A stretch of DNA of 55,614 bases from Myxosarcina sp. GI1 (GCF_000756305.1 NZ_JRFE01000032.1:39580-95193), one strand, 5' to 3'; positions 9,315 through 19,424 are shown, counted from the stretch's first letter. The notes: generated from the letters alone by a model not told the origin. Numbers and translations are program-made.

Positions 9315-10118
9315 ATGACAATAGACTTTGGTAATATTAAAAACTATAATGCTGACAGAGGATTTGGGTTTGTCGGTCGTACTTTTTTCGATCCTGACAG
9401 AAAAGTTTTCTTTCATATTAAAAAGATCAAGAAAAAACATCCAGAGTTAGCTCAAAAATTGGACAACAAAGAAGCTTTTAATACAGTCAATTTCTGGTAT
9501 GAACTTGAAACCACTGAAAAAGGCGAACAAGTTAGTAAACTTTGGCTAAAGGCAGACAATATTCCTCAAAGCTATACACATGAATTATGTGATTTGATCG
9601 AAAAAGTAGAAAGTATCTGGAGAAATGTAGTCTCTCAAAAACCTAGTTGGCTTGACCTTGTAACAATAGACTTAGTTGGAAATAGTCGTAAACATGAACT
9701 AAGTATTGAACGAGATAATTTGGAGGCTCAACATAAAGCGGTAAAGGAGGAGCAGCGAAAAAAGGCAGAGGCTTTACGTCAACGTGAAATTACAAGAATA
9801 GCTGAAGAGCACTGCTTAGAAGAAACAAAAGCTATTGAATTACATCAACTTATTACAGAGATGCGCCCTTTAGGTTTTACAAATAGTAAGCAACTCTCAA
9901 ACTATATTGTAAGACATCAACTTGGTTATAGGTATCCAAATATCTCAGGTATTGTAATTATGGAAGATGGAGGTGAGGAATGGGAATTTCCTGGCGGATT
10001 TCCTACAAAGATTTACACAATTATTTGTAGGGAACTCAATTTAGATAACCAGAGGACGAGTGCTAGAGTAAAAAATTTTGAATCATTTCACGAAATCTAT
10101 TTAAGAAATCAAGAGTAA
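9315..10118 (+). CDS. Cold-shock-domain protein with coiled coil
   Basis: 267 residues from ATG at 9315; six in-frame codons before it start with GTG and are not needed. Residues 5-75 match a cold-shock domain: GNIKNYNADRGFGFVG (RNP1-like), KVFFHIKKI (RNP2-like) and a closing strand YELETTEKGEQVSKLWL. A charged helical stretch at about 125-185 (LEAQHKAVKEEQRKKAEALRQRE) is a probable coiled coil. The C-terminal 80 residues are not recognised. It may bind single-stranded RNA or DNA. It is far longer than an ordinary 70-residue Csp and looks like element cargo. Confidence 0.65.
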   Translation: MTIDFGNIKNYNADRGFGFVGRTFFDPDRKVFFHIKKIKKKHPELAQKLDNKEAFNTVNFWYELETTEKGEQVSKLWLKADNIPQSYTHELCDLIEKVESIWRNVVSQKPSWLDLVTIDLVGNSRKHELSIERDNLEAQHKAVKEEQRKKAEALRQREITRIAEEHCLEETKAIELHQLITEMRPLGFTNSKQLSNYIVRHQLGYRYPNISGIVIMEDGGEEWEFPGGFPTKIYTIICRELNLDNQRTSARVKNFESFHEIYLRNQE

Positions 10119-10318
10119 CGAAAAACTTAATCGACATCAGATAGGACTAGACAGAAATAAGTAAATCCTTTTTTTAAAACAAACTTACAGGAAACTATAG
10201 TGTATTTGAAAGGCAAGTATTGTCAACTTAGTCTTTTTATCACCAACTCAGACTTGCGCTTGTGTTTATTCTCAATCATATTTGCTATTAAGCGATCGTA
10301 CTAACTTTTAATCATCTC

Positions 10319-10344
10319 TAAAATCGGGCAATCGCCCGATTTTA
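10319..10344. terminator. Bidirectional terminator hairpin
   Basis: TAAAATCGGGC-AATC-GCCCGATTTTA is a perfect 11-bp stem with a 4-nt loop, A-rich on one side and T-rich on the other. It lies between two converging genes (stops at 10118 and 10456) and can serve both. Confidence 0.75.
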
Positions 10345-10455
10345 AAGCTAGCTTTTTCGCATTGCTCCCATTACAAACACCAGCATATTTTGATTTTGAG
10401 TACTTAAGTAATCTAAAAACACTGTGACCTAGATCTAGTTTCTATTCTCAAAAAA

Positions 10456-13400
10456 CTAAGATTCCAAATAAATTTTTCTCATCCATCCCATGAGATTTTC
10501 AATCAGATTTGGTGAACTCGGTGAAAACTGCTTTAGTTTACTAGCAGGTTGGTCTGTGATAACGCAAATTGCACCTTCAAAGGTATTCAAAGGATCTAGT
10601 ATACTTTGTCTAAATCCTGTCCATTCTGTTTCTGACGCAGTTGAATCGTAAAATACCAAGACCATTAGTTTTTCAGTATTGCGTTGTAGCGAATGCCAAT
10701 AAGACTTAAGCAATAGCATAGTTTCAAGTTCACCATTATCTCTTTCAGAACAACCATACTTAAGCATTTGGTCATAAATCTCAACAGCAGGATTATCGCG
10801 ATCGCTTATCTGACTTTGATTAATGCAAATTATTTGAATGTGGTTATTAAGAACGCCATCTTTATTAATTGAACTTTTAAGTTGAAGAGGCAGGTTCTCT
10901 AAATTTAAATTTAATGTATATAAGTTAGCACCAATACCAGTAAAGTCAGACATTTCTGGATGAATTACAGTAGTAGTGTTGTGCCAAGCCCGATGAAATT
11001 CAGGATATGACATATTTTGAGCGCAGTGCCACAGTATTTCATCTAAATAATACTCCTCTTTGACTATTAAATAATTTTTTATTGTACTGACAATATAAAA
11101 AGTACGATTTGGTTTAATGTTTTTAATCAGAGCTTTTTTTATATTAAATTCTACACTGCCATTACTTTCAACAATTTGTTTTAGCAAATAGTCTACAACT
11201 TTTAGACTACCGTAACCAATTTTCTCCAAACTATTTATAACGCGACTTCTAATATTTCTTTCTTTGTTATTGCTTAAAACTTTAATTAAAATGTCGATTG
11301 CCAATGAGTTATCTAAAGATATTTTTCCTAAAGTTTGAGCAATTATACAGCAAATTTCTGGTTGTTCAATATTTTCTAATAAATTAGTTAAAATAGTAAT
11401 TACTTCAGCGTTACCAGTTTTGTTTCCAACACCTTCTAAAAGCCAAAGAATAGTTTTAAGTTTATGTTTATACAAATTAATCTCAAGGCTGTTTTTGTTT
11501 TGGTAAGTTTGCAATATTTGAATTAGCGACTCAATTGTTTTGGGATTTTGAATAAATATTTTATATATCCTGTTTTTTTCAATATCAGTACTAAAGTCTT
11601 CTTGTATGTACGTACACCAATCAATTAAGAAATTTATTACTTCTAAGTTATTAGGATTTATTTTCAGAATTTCTAAAGCAGCAACATAACGAACATCCCT
11701 ATCTTGATGATTTTGGAATAAATTACCTAAAACATTAAATATTTCTTGAGAAGAATTAGTTTCAGCTTGCCTTAAAATAATTTGTGTACAAACATAATTA
11801 TTACAGTTATTTTCAATTAGCTTGATTAGATTTTCAAATACGCTTTCATTTCGATCTGAAATTTTCCAAAATTCAGTAATAATTTTAGATATATCGTTTC
11901 TTTCAGAGCTATTTTTAGGACGAACATTTTTTAAGTGTTCAAATAAGTAATTAATTGCTTGATAATGTTTTAAATCAATTTTGATTAATTCTAAGGAAAT
12001 TTCAATTTTAATTGCTTCATTTTGAAATCTATCCAAAGACTGGTCTAAAATATCAAAAGCTTTCTGATTTTTGGGTTCGAGTTTTAGTAGAGCTTTAGCT
12101 GTTTTATAACATAACAATCGATCGTTAGAATGATCGATTACTTCTGAAAGAAATCGAAGAGCTTCTTTATTTTGCGGAGAAACTGAATTTAACCATTTTA
12201 AGATTTTTAGATACAAGTCATATTCAAAGTTATTCTCTGCTTCAGACTTTAAAATATCGATCAGAAGTTCAACTACCTCTCCATCGCCTACTACAATATC
12301 AACTAAAGTATCTCCTGCTACTTCAAATACCTTAGCGGCTAATTCTAATTTTTTAGTTAATCCAATTTTCTCTTTAAGAATTCTTTCTTCTATTATTGTC
12401 GAATTTTCTAATGAGCTTAACTTATTGTGATATTCTCTGATTTTAATATTTGCTTTATATCCAGTATTGAGAAAATTTAAAATTGCTTTAATAATACCTG
12501 AATTGCTGACCTCAATCCTACTAAATGGTAGCCACTCCGTTATCTCTAAAAACTCGTTATTAATACTACATTCACCTTGTTCATCCCAAACAATAATATT
12601 ATCAATCCAATGAATTATTTTTTCAATAACATAAGAATGTTGTGGCTCAAATTCATTTAAGCACCAAAAAAGACTGGAAAATATGTGTTCATGTTCTTGA
12701 TATTGATAAAAATCGTCTACATCACCTAAAGAGAATATTTTATTTAATAAAGCTGTTGCTACATCCGAATAATTTGCTTCTTTTAGTGCTTTTTTAGCTG
12801 TTATTCTAATATAGTAGAAAAAGGTTTTCCATTTTCTAGTTTTAAAATTAAAATGACCGAAACTTAATTCAACAATTTTTTCAATAATTTGTTTTTTTAA
12901 ACTACAATCTAGAAACTCAGCAGTAGCAGCACCAGCGAGAAAATACGCTGTAGCAAAAAAGTAAGCTTGATTGCCATATAATTCTGTGCATTCATCACCA
13001 AACTTTACCAAAGCTTTGATTAAGTTTTCTTTTTGCTCTACAGAAACATTCTCTCGTCCTAACCAAAGCAATGTTATTTCTTTCCAATGCGGTTCAAAAA
13101 TGCGGTAAGTGCCTTTAGTGGGATTGGTAGGTACGTGGTTTAAGAAAAAATGCCAGTTATCGATCGCACAGGCAGCAAAATATTCTTCAAAAGTAGGATG
13201 ATAAAAAGCATAGACTTTTTCAGTAGGATTTTCTGCTGCTACACCCACCTGATTGAGCCAGCCCAAATTTTGCGCTACCTCAAACAAAGATTCTTCTAAA
13301 TACTGACCAATAAAAGTTTCTTTTAACCTAAACCGCGATTCGTTTCTATCTATTGCCTGTAGTGCTAGCTTTCCTAAAGCAATATTTAGTTCGGTTTGGG

Positions 13401-13695
13401 TAAATCTTTTTCTGACTTTCCTCTGATTCCAATCATAAAAAGAGCTAACAAACCCCTGGTATAATTCTGCCTTAGTTGTAGGAAGCCGCTCTTGGCTCAA
13501 ACTATTCTGTTTATGCCAGGAATAACATAGCAACATCAGACGTAGAGGATTTTTGATTAAATCGTTAATTCGTTCATTTCCTGGTTGTTTGAGAAGCGAT
13601 CGCAAGTTTTCTCCCTTTTGAGGCTCGTTCTTTTCGAACCATTTACTGATAAACTCGTCAAGGGGAAGAGCCGAGATACGTGCAAAATAGTGCAA
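10456..13695 (-). pseudogene. NACHT/STAND NTPase remnant with HEAT-like repeats, 5' end cut by Tn3
   Basis: 1079 codons remain open. The start of the preserved part (DEFISKWFEKN ... GNERINDLIKNPLRLMLLCYSW) matches the segment just after the NTPase core in bacterial NACHT proteins, followed by the winged-helix-like FYHPTFEEYFAACAI region. Residues about 300-870 are HEAT-like alpha repeats. The last 170 residues (GANLYTLNLN ... LVVF-like LMVLVFYDSTASETEW ... GAICVITDQ) form an alpha/beta domain often found at the end of cyanobacterial NACHT proteins. The P-loop, Walker B and any N-terminal effector are missing. The first 11 codons of the open frame, including its TTG start, come from the Tn3 inverted repeat. 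NACHT proteins are anti-phage sensors; this copy should be inactive as an NTPase. Its AT-rich codon use differs from neighbouring genes. Confidence 0.85.
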
Positions 13696-13699
13696 GATA
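13662..13699 (+). repeat. Tn3 left terminal inverted repeat
   Basis: 38 bp starting GGGGAAGAGCCGAGATACGT and ending AGTGCAAGATA. It matches the reverse complement of 17539-17576 at 37 of 38 positions. Read on the minus strand it supplies the start codon and first codons of the truncated NACHT frame. Confidence 0.9.
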
Positions 13700-13771
13700 G
13701 GCTTTAAATCCTTACTCTGCCTGAGTTATAGCTAATAATACAAATCAACTATCGAATCTAAAATATGATAA

Positions 13772-14401
13772 CTAATCAGTCCAAAAACTCTCGAATCTAG
13801 AAGGATTTAGCTGGGTGTAGCGAACGGTATGCTGAATATTTCGATGTCCCAAATAATCCTGAATCGCTCTGGTATCCTGTCCATTAGTTGCCAGATAATA
13901 ACCACAGGCATGGCGTAACTGATGGGGATGAACTCTACCTTCGATTCCTGCCAATTTTCCTGCCCTGGCAACAATATGACGAACCGAACGAGTAGACAGA
14001 GGTGCTTTTCTTTCGGAAACAAAGACATACTGTGTATCGGGATAATCTTTCTTCAATTGTCTCAAAGCTCTTAACTCAGGAGAACGAAGGGGATGTACGC
14101 TATGATGACCGTGTTTAACTCTTTGAACCTCTAGATAACCAGAAGTTAGATCTAGTCTCGACCATTTAAGAGCGACTAATTCTGCCGTCCGCAGACCGTG
14201 ACGAAACATCAACAGAATCATTGCAGCATCTCTGACTCTATTCCTGCCGACACTTTTGGCAGCTTTCATCAAAGCCTGAACCTCTGATGGTCGCAAATAT
14301 TCCCTTTCTCCTTTCGAGGATTGTTTGACAGGAGGGAAATTTTTAAACTTTGCCGAAAAAGAACCTGGAGCAGTTACTTGTAGCATAGGTTGATACCTCA
14401 T
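13772..14401 (-). CDS. Tyrosine recombinase, probable Tn3 cointegrate resolvase (TnpI-like)
   Basis: 209 residues. The catalytic set of a tyrosine recombinase is present: Arg in FRHGLRTAELVALKW, Lys in VQRVKHGHH, HQLRH, LGHRNIQHTVRYT with the nucleophilic Tyr. The core-binding N-terminal domain is very short, like FimB/FimE-type enzymes. In Tn3-family elements with a tyrosine recombinase (Tn4430 type) this enzyme resolves cointegrates at an internal site. It is divergent from tnpA, with the candidate site between them. An integron-type or phage integrase role is less likely because it lies inside the Tn3 ends. Confidence 0.85.
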   Translation of the reverse strand: MRYQPMLQVTAPGSFSAKFKNFPPVKQSSKGEREYLRPSEVQALMKAAKSVGRNRVRDAAMILLMFRHGLRTAELVALKWSRLDLTSGYLEVQRVKHGHHSVHPLRSPELRALRQLKKDYPDTQYVFVSERKAPLSTRSVRHIVARAGKLAGIEGRVHPHQLRHACGYYLATNGQDTRAIQDYLGHRNIQHTVRYTQLNPSRFESFWTD

Positions 14402-14423
14402 GCTGCGGTCTATGTCTTAATGA

Positions 14424-14492
14424 TACTTTGCCGAGAATGATGTCTTTTAAGCAAAGTAATGTTTCGTAGCACGAATAAAGATCAAAGCAATG
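14424..14492. promoter_or_regulatory. Candidate Tn3 internal resolution site
   Basis: TACTTTGC at 14424-14431 and GCAAAGTA at 14451-14458 form an 8-bp inverted pair. The sequence CAAAG(T/C)AATG occurs twice as direct repeats, at 14452-14461 and 14483-14492. Inverted core arms plus direct-repeat accessory motifs between a recombinase gene and tnpA resemble the layout of the Tn4430 resolution site. The promoters of both genes must also lie here. Confidence 0.45.
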
Positions 14493-14544
14493 CTGTAATC
14501 TCAATAAGAATTGTTAGTCGAGTTTATCTGCGGAGGCGATCGAT

Positions 14545-17517
14545 ATTACCGTAATTAGTCGAACTGCTTATCCTCAGTTCAAACGTTATCCATCTAACAA
14601 AGAACTACACGAACTTTATACCCCAACGGTCGAAGAAATAAAATTTGTTACCAGTCGTACCAGAAGCAAAACAGGACTGTTGGGCTTAATGGTAATGCTT
14701 AAATCCTTCCAAAGATTGGGCTATTTCACTCATCCAGAATTAGTCCCTCAGCCAATTATTATTCACTTACGCACTTGTCTAGAATTAGATGATCGAGTCT
14801 CTCCTGTTCCTTCCTTACGGTCGATTCGCTACTATCAAGAAGCTATCAGAGAATATTTGAACATCAGTCCCTATGATAATCGAGGTCAAGAATTAGCAGC
14901 GATCGCTATTAGAGATGCAGCCTTTGTCAGAGATCATCCCGCAGATTTAATTAACGTAGCCATTGAAGAGTTAGTAAGACAACGCTACGAATTACCAGCC
15001 TTTAGCACTTTAGATCGTTTAGCCTGTCATATTCGCTCGATTGTAAATACCCGTTTATTCAAGCGAGTAGCCCGCAAACTATCCCCCACTGATAGGCAGA
15101 ACATAGATGGCTTGCTAGTTCCCGATACTGTTGAGAATACTAATGCCAATCTCAACCTCCTCAAATCCCCTCCCAAAAGTCATAAACTCAAGTACATCAA
15201 AGAACTACAGGATAAGTTCGATACCATGATGCTGGTGGGAGATGCCCAAAAATTACTCTCATTTATCCCTGCGACCAAAGTTAAATCCTTTGCTGCACTA
15301 GCCAGAACTCTAGATATTTCTGAATTTAACGATTTTAGGCTGCCCAAACGCCGAACTTTACTGTTGTGCTTGCTCTACCAAGCTCAAGTGAAAACTCGCG
15401 ACCACATGGTAGAGATGTTTCTCAAACGGATTAAAAAAATCCACAACAATGCCAAAACCAAGTTGGAGTATTTAAGAGAGAAATATCTCAATCAAACCCA
15501 GACTATGTTGGAAATGTTTGGCGAGATTCTGGTTTTCTCCGAGAAATCCCCAAGCTATACTCAATTGGGAAAGCAGGTACAGGGCTTGTTAGACAATAAT
15601 GGCGGAACTCCTTTACTACTAGAACAATACTCGGAAATTGCCTCTGTTAATACCAAAGACCATTTTCCCTTACTCTGGTCGTTTTATTCCCCCTATCGTA
15701 AGGCATTATTTGACTTGGTAAGATCCTTAGAAATTTGCTCTACTTCCAACGAACAGTCAGTCATCGAAGCAGTACGGTTTGTTCTAGACAACCAGCACAA
15801 AAGAAGTAAACTTCTCAAAGCCAATTTAGACTTAAGTTTTATCGGCGAACAATGGCTAAAGCTCGTAGTTGTAGAAGTTAATGGCGAAGAATTGTTGGTG
15901 CGCCGTCAGTTAGAGATTTGTATTTTTTCCTATTTAGCTCAAGAACTCAAGACGGGAGATGCTTGTGTCATAGGTTCGGAGAACTATGCTGATTTTCGCC
16001 AACAATTATTACCCTGGTCGGAATGCGAACCAAAAATCGCCGAATACTGTTCTTCCTTGGGCATTCCCGATACCCCAGAAGAATTTGTCTCCCAACTGCA
16101 AGAGCGACTTACTACAGTAGCTCGCGAAGTAGATCTTATTTGCTCAAAGGGCGACCAGATAACCATTAATGAAGAGGGTATTCCCGTTCTCAAAAGAATT
16201 ACCGCTCAAGATAAACCCGACGGTACAGAAGCTTTGTTTAACGCCATTCGAGAACGTTTGCCCCAGCGTAGCGTGCTAGATGTTCTCTGTAATGTAGAAC
16301 ATTGGCTAAATTGGACGAGACATTTTGGTCCTTTATCGGGCAGCGAACCTAAATTATTAAACCCTCAAGAAAGGTATATCCTGACAGCATTTGGTTATGG
16401 ATGCAATATTGGTCCTAATGAGATGGCACGTCACGTCCGAGGAAAAGTAACTTCTCATATGCTTTCTTATACCAATCGCCGTCACGTTACCAGTTCTTAT
16501 TTAGAAGCTGCGATTAAAGATATCATCAATGCCTATAACCGCCTTAGTCTTCCCAAATGTTGGGGTAGCGGAAAAAAAGCAGCAGCCGATGGAAGCAAAT
16601 TTGAAATCTATGAAAATAACCTGATGAGCGAGTGTCATATTCGCTATGGGGGTTACGGCGGAATCGCTTACCATCACGTTTCCGATACTTACATTGCCCT
16701 GTTTACTCACTTCATTGCCTGTGGAGTTTGGGAGGCAGTTTATATCCTCGATGGGTTGCTGAAAAACACTTCTGATATTCAACCCGACACCCTCCACGCA
16801 GATACCCAAGGACAATCTTCTACCGTTTTTGCCCTTTCTCACCTATTGGGGATTAAATTGATGCCCAGGATTCGTAATTGGCAGGATTTAGATTTTCTCC
16901 GTCCCCATAAGGACGAAGTTTACGATTATATCGAGCCTCTATTCGATGATGTTGCTGAATGGAAGTTAATTCAGACTCATTGGCAAGACCTGATGCGGGT
17001 TGTACTGTCAATTAAAGCAGGAAAACTTTTACCTTCAACGGTTTTAAGGAAATTGGGTAGTTATAGTCGGAAGAATAGATTGTATCAGGCTTTTCGGGCT
17101 TTAGGGAAAGTCATACGCACCATGTATCTTCTGCGATTTATTTCCGATCGCGCTTTGCGACGAGAGGTTACTGCCTGTACTAATATCGTTGAGAGCTATC
17201 ATCATTTTTTAGATTGGCTGTTCTTTGGCAAAGACGGCGTAATTACAGACAATGACCCCGTAGAACAAGAGAAGCGACTAAAGTATCTAGATTTGGTAGC
17301 TAGCGCGGTAATTCTCCAGAATACGGTAGATATGACTGGGGTAATTCGTTCTTTGAGTGCAGAAGGATTCAAGATTAATCGTCGGATGTTGGCAACTATG
17401 AGTCCTTATATCAACCGCAATCTCAAGCGATACGGGGACTACGTGGTGGATTTGAAGAACATTCCCCAACCATTTGAGGTGGCGATTAACCTGCCAGCTA
17501 GTATTTTTGAAACTTAA
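14545..17517 (+). CDS. tnpA: Tn3-family transposase TnpA, probable ATT start
   Basis: About 990 residues if translation starts at ATT 14545. That start is chosen because a perfect GGAGG lies at 14532-14536, 8 nt upstream, and because the residues that follow (ITVISRTAYPQFKRY ... LYTPTVEEIKF) are the canonical N-terminus of Tn3 transposases. The first conventional start, TTG at 14680, would remove 45 conserved residues. The catalytic DDE triad is seen at D682 (AADGSKFE), D753 (HADTQGQS) and E883 (NIVESYHH). The C-terminal half is the Tn3 DDE domain. It binds the 38-bp ends and drives replicative transposition. The ORF is intact. An upstream in-frame stop lies at 14515. Confidence 0.9.
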   Translation: MTVISRTAYPQFKRYPSNKELHELYTPTVEEIKFVTSRTRSKTGLLGLMVMLKSFQRLGYFTHPELVPQPIIIHLRTCLELDDRVSPVPSLRSIRYYQEAIREYLNISPYDNRGQELAAIAIRDAAFVRDHPADLINVAIEELVRQRYELPAFSTLDRLACHIRSIVNTRLFKRVARKLSPTDRQNIDGLLVPDTVENTNANLNLLKSPPKSHKLKYIKELQDKFDTMMLVGDAQKLLSFIPATKVKSFAALARTLDISEFNDFRLPKRRTLLLCLLYQAQVKTRDHMVEMFLKRIKKIHNNAKTKLEYLREKYLNQTQTMLEMFGEILVFSEKSPSYTQLGKQVQGLLDNNGGTPLLLEQYSEIASVNTKDHFPLLWSFYSPYRKALFDLVRSLEICSTSNEQSVIEAVRFVLDNQHKRSKLLKANLDLSFIGEQWLKLVVVEVNGEELLVRRQLEICIFSYLAQELKTGDACVIGSENYADFRQQLLPWSECEPKIAEYCSSLGIPDTPEEFVSQLQERLTTVAREVDLICSKGDQITINEEGIPVLKRITAQDKPDGTEALFNAIRERLPQRSVLDVLCNVEHWLNWTRHFGPLSGSEPKLLNPQERYILTAFGYGCNIGPNEMARHVRGKVTSHMLSYTNRRHVTSSYLEAAIKDIINAYNRLSLPKCWGSGKKAAADGSKFEIYENNLMSECHIRYGGYGGIAYHHVSDTYIALFTHFIACGVWEAVYILDGLLKNTSDIQPDTLHADTQGQSSTVFALSHLLGIKLMPRIRNWQDLDFLRPHKDEVYDYIEPLFDDVAEWKLIQTHWQDLMRVVLSIKAGKLLPSTVLRKLGSYSRKNRLYQAFRALGKVIRTMYLLRFISDRALRREVTACTNIVESYHHFLDWLFFGKDGVITDNDPVEQEKRLKYLDLVASAVILQNTVDMTGVIRSLSAEGFKINRRMLATMSPYINRNLKRYGDYVVDLKNIPQPFEVAINLPASIFET

Positions 17518-17538
17518 GCAGAGTAAAGGTTAAAGGGC

Positions 17539-17576
17539 TATCTTGCACTATTTTACACGTATCTCGGCTCTTCCCC
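17539..17576 (-). repeat. Tn3 right terminal inverted repeat
   Basis: Reverse complement starts GGGGAAGAGCCGAGATACGT, one mismatch (T for C) against the left end. The truncated group II intron begins within 25 bp outside it. Confidence 0.9.
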
Positions 17577-17601
17577 CTTTACTCGTGCCTCGACTTCAAA
17601 A

Positions 17602-19392
17602 TTGAATACTGTGGTATGGAATGAGATAGATTGGCGTAAAGTCGAGCTTTCTGTGTTCAAGCTCCAAAAGCGCATTTACCAAGCCAGCAAAAGTGACAAT
17701 GTACGAAAGTTACGACGATTACAAAAAACCCTGTTGAACTCATATAACGCAAAGTTGTTAGCGGTTAGAAAGGTAAGCCAAGATAACGGGGGCAAGCGCA
17801 CTGCGGGAGTGGACGGCGTTAAATCGTTGATCCCGAAGCAGAGAATAGCCTTAGTCCGTAGCCTGAAATTGAGTCATAAATCCCAACCCGTTCGTCGGAT
17901 ATGGATACCAAAATCAAATGGTAAGGAGCGTCCACTTGGCATACCAACTATGCACGACAGAGCTTTACAAGCTCTGGTCAAGGCAGCACTAGAACCAGAA
18001 TGGGAAGCTCGTTTTGAAGAAAATTCATACGGGTTTAGACCAGGAAGAAGTTGCCACGATGCTATTTCGGCGATTTTCAATCAGATTAGGTATCATCCTA
18101 AATTCGTCTTGGATGCCGATATTAGCAAGTGTTTTGACCGTATCAATCATGCCAAACTTCTCGAAAAGGTAAACACCTTTCCCAAAGCAAGAAGACAAAT
18201 TAAGGCATGGCTAAAAGCTGGAATTATAGACAGAGGAAAGAAAATCTTTCCGATTGAAGGAAGCCCGCAAGGTGGTGTCTCAAGCCCATTATTTGCCAAT
18301 ATTGCCTTACACGGAATGGAAATGGAGATGAAAGCGTACGCTGCAACTTGGAAAGGAGGTAAAAGGGACAATATTAATTCCCTTTCCCTCGTCCGATATG
18401 CAGATGACTTCGTAGTTCTCCATAAAGACTTAAACGTGGTCAAGAATTGTAGAGGAATTTTAGAGACATGGCTTGAGAACGTTGGATTAGAACTCAGTGA
18501 AGAAAAAACCAAAATTACACACACCCTTCACAAACACGAAGGGCAAAAACCAGGGTTCAATTTCTTGGGGTTCAATATCAGACAATATCCTATTGGGAAG
18601 TACCAAAGTGGCAAAAACGCTCAGGGAAAAAGGTTAGGATTTAAAACCATCATTAAGCCCTCCAAAGAAAAGGTACTCAAACACTATCGTAATTTAGCCG
18701 TGATAATAGATAGACATAAGACTGCACCCCAAGCAGCACTGGTTTCAAAATTAAAACCAGTCATCACAGGTTGGTGTAACTACTACAGAAGTATTTGTAG
18801 TATGAAAATCTTCTCTAAGGTGAATCATCTATTAGTACAAAAGCTTTTACGATGGGGTTATCGTAGACATCCCAATAAGAGTAAAACATGGGTTAAGACG
18901 AAATACTTTCATACCGTTGGTGGAGATAATTGGACATTTGCGTACAAGCTCGGAGATGCTTTAATCTCATTACCAAATCACGCACATACGAAAATTGTCC
19001 GACACATCAAGGTTAAAGGTGATGTTAGCCCGTACGATGATAACTGGGTCTACTGGTCTAAGAGAATGGCTAATTACTCAGGTATTTCAAACCGTAAAGC
19101 TCGGTTACTAAAAGTTCAAAAAGGAATTTGTAATTATTGTAGACTCACTTTCAGGCTTGAAGATAAAATCGAAATCGACCATTTCACCCCTCGCAAAGCA
19201 GGGGGTAAAGACCAATACGATAATCTTCAGGTATTACACAAGCATTGTCATAATGTGAAAACGAAAAAGGACTTGGTAGCGATTAGACGTTACAAGGTTC
19301 GTCAAGAGTGGAACAAGATTTACCAAAAGTTTCAGAAACAGTTTGAGAAATCAGATTGGGTCTGGAATGGAGATTTACCCACTCTCGTTTGA
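17602..19392 (+). CDS. ltrA: Group II intron reverse transcriptase/maturase with HNH endonuclease
   Basis: 596 residues; the start is uncertain (TTG at 17602, or GTG at 17611, or a few codons earlier), because the region upstream has been replaced. RT motifs are intact: IPKSNGKERPLGIP, YGFRPGRSCHDAI, DADISKCFDRI, GSPQGGVSSPLFANI and RYADDF near 266. Domain X is at about 355-455. The C-terminal HNH domain reads CNYCRL, EIDHFTPRKAGG and HKHCHNVKT. It differs strongly from the maturase at 4829-6535, so two intron lineages invaded this DNA. Confidence 0.9.
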   Translation: MNTVVWNEIDWRKVELSVFKLQKRIYQASKSDNVRKLRRLQKTLLNSYNAKLLAVRKVSQDNGGKRTAGVDGVKSLIPKQRIALVRSLKLSHKSQPVRRIWIPKSNGKERPLGIPTMHDRALQALVKAALEPEWEARFEENSYGFRPGRSCHDAISAIFNQIRYHPKFVLDADISKCFDRINHAKLLEKVNTFPKARRQIKAWLKAGIIDRGKKIFPIEGSPQGGVSSPLFANIALHGMEMEMKAYAATWKGGKRDNINSLSLVRYADDFVVLHKDLNVVKNCRGILETWLENVGLELSEEKTKITHTLHKHEGQKPGFNFLGFNIRQYPIGKYQSGKNAQGKRLGFKTIIKPSKEKVLKHYRNLAVIIDRHKTAPQAALVSKLKPVITGWCNYYRSICSMKIFSKVNHLLVQKLLRWGYRRHPNKSKTWVKTKYFHTVGGDNWTFAYKLGDALISLPNHAHTKIVRHIKVKGDVSPYDDNWVYWSKRMANYSGISNRKARLLKVQKGICNYCRLTFRLEDKIEIDHFTPRKAGGKDQYDNLQVLHKHCHNVKTKKDLVAIRRYKVRQEWNKIYQKFQKQFEKSDWVWNGDLPTLV

Positions 19393-19424
19393 ATGGTACT
19401 CGTAACAAGAGCCTAATTGGAGAG

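Larger units (their letters stand above)
13662..17576. mobile_element. Tn3-family transposon (3,915 bp) with tyrosine recombinase
   Basis: Bounded by 38-bp inverted repeats that start GGGGAAGAGCCGAGATACG, with one mismatch between ends. Inside are a minus-strand tyrosine recombinase, a candidate resolution site and a plus-strand TnpA of full length. The 5-bp flanks (GTCAA on the left, CTTTA on the right) do not match, and both neighbouring genes are truncated at the element border, so flanking DNA has been lost or rearranged since insertion. It carries no passenger gene. Confidence 0.9.

Noticed and set aside
13772-14401. Tyrosine recombinase as integrase of a genomic island or integron
   Set aside because: It lies inside the Tn3 inverted repeats beside a candidate resolution site; no att or attC sites are seen.
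14680-14682. TTG as start of TnpA
   Set aside because: The frame upstream encodes 45 canonical Tn3 residues and has a perfect ribosome-binding site before ATT 14545.
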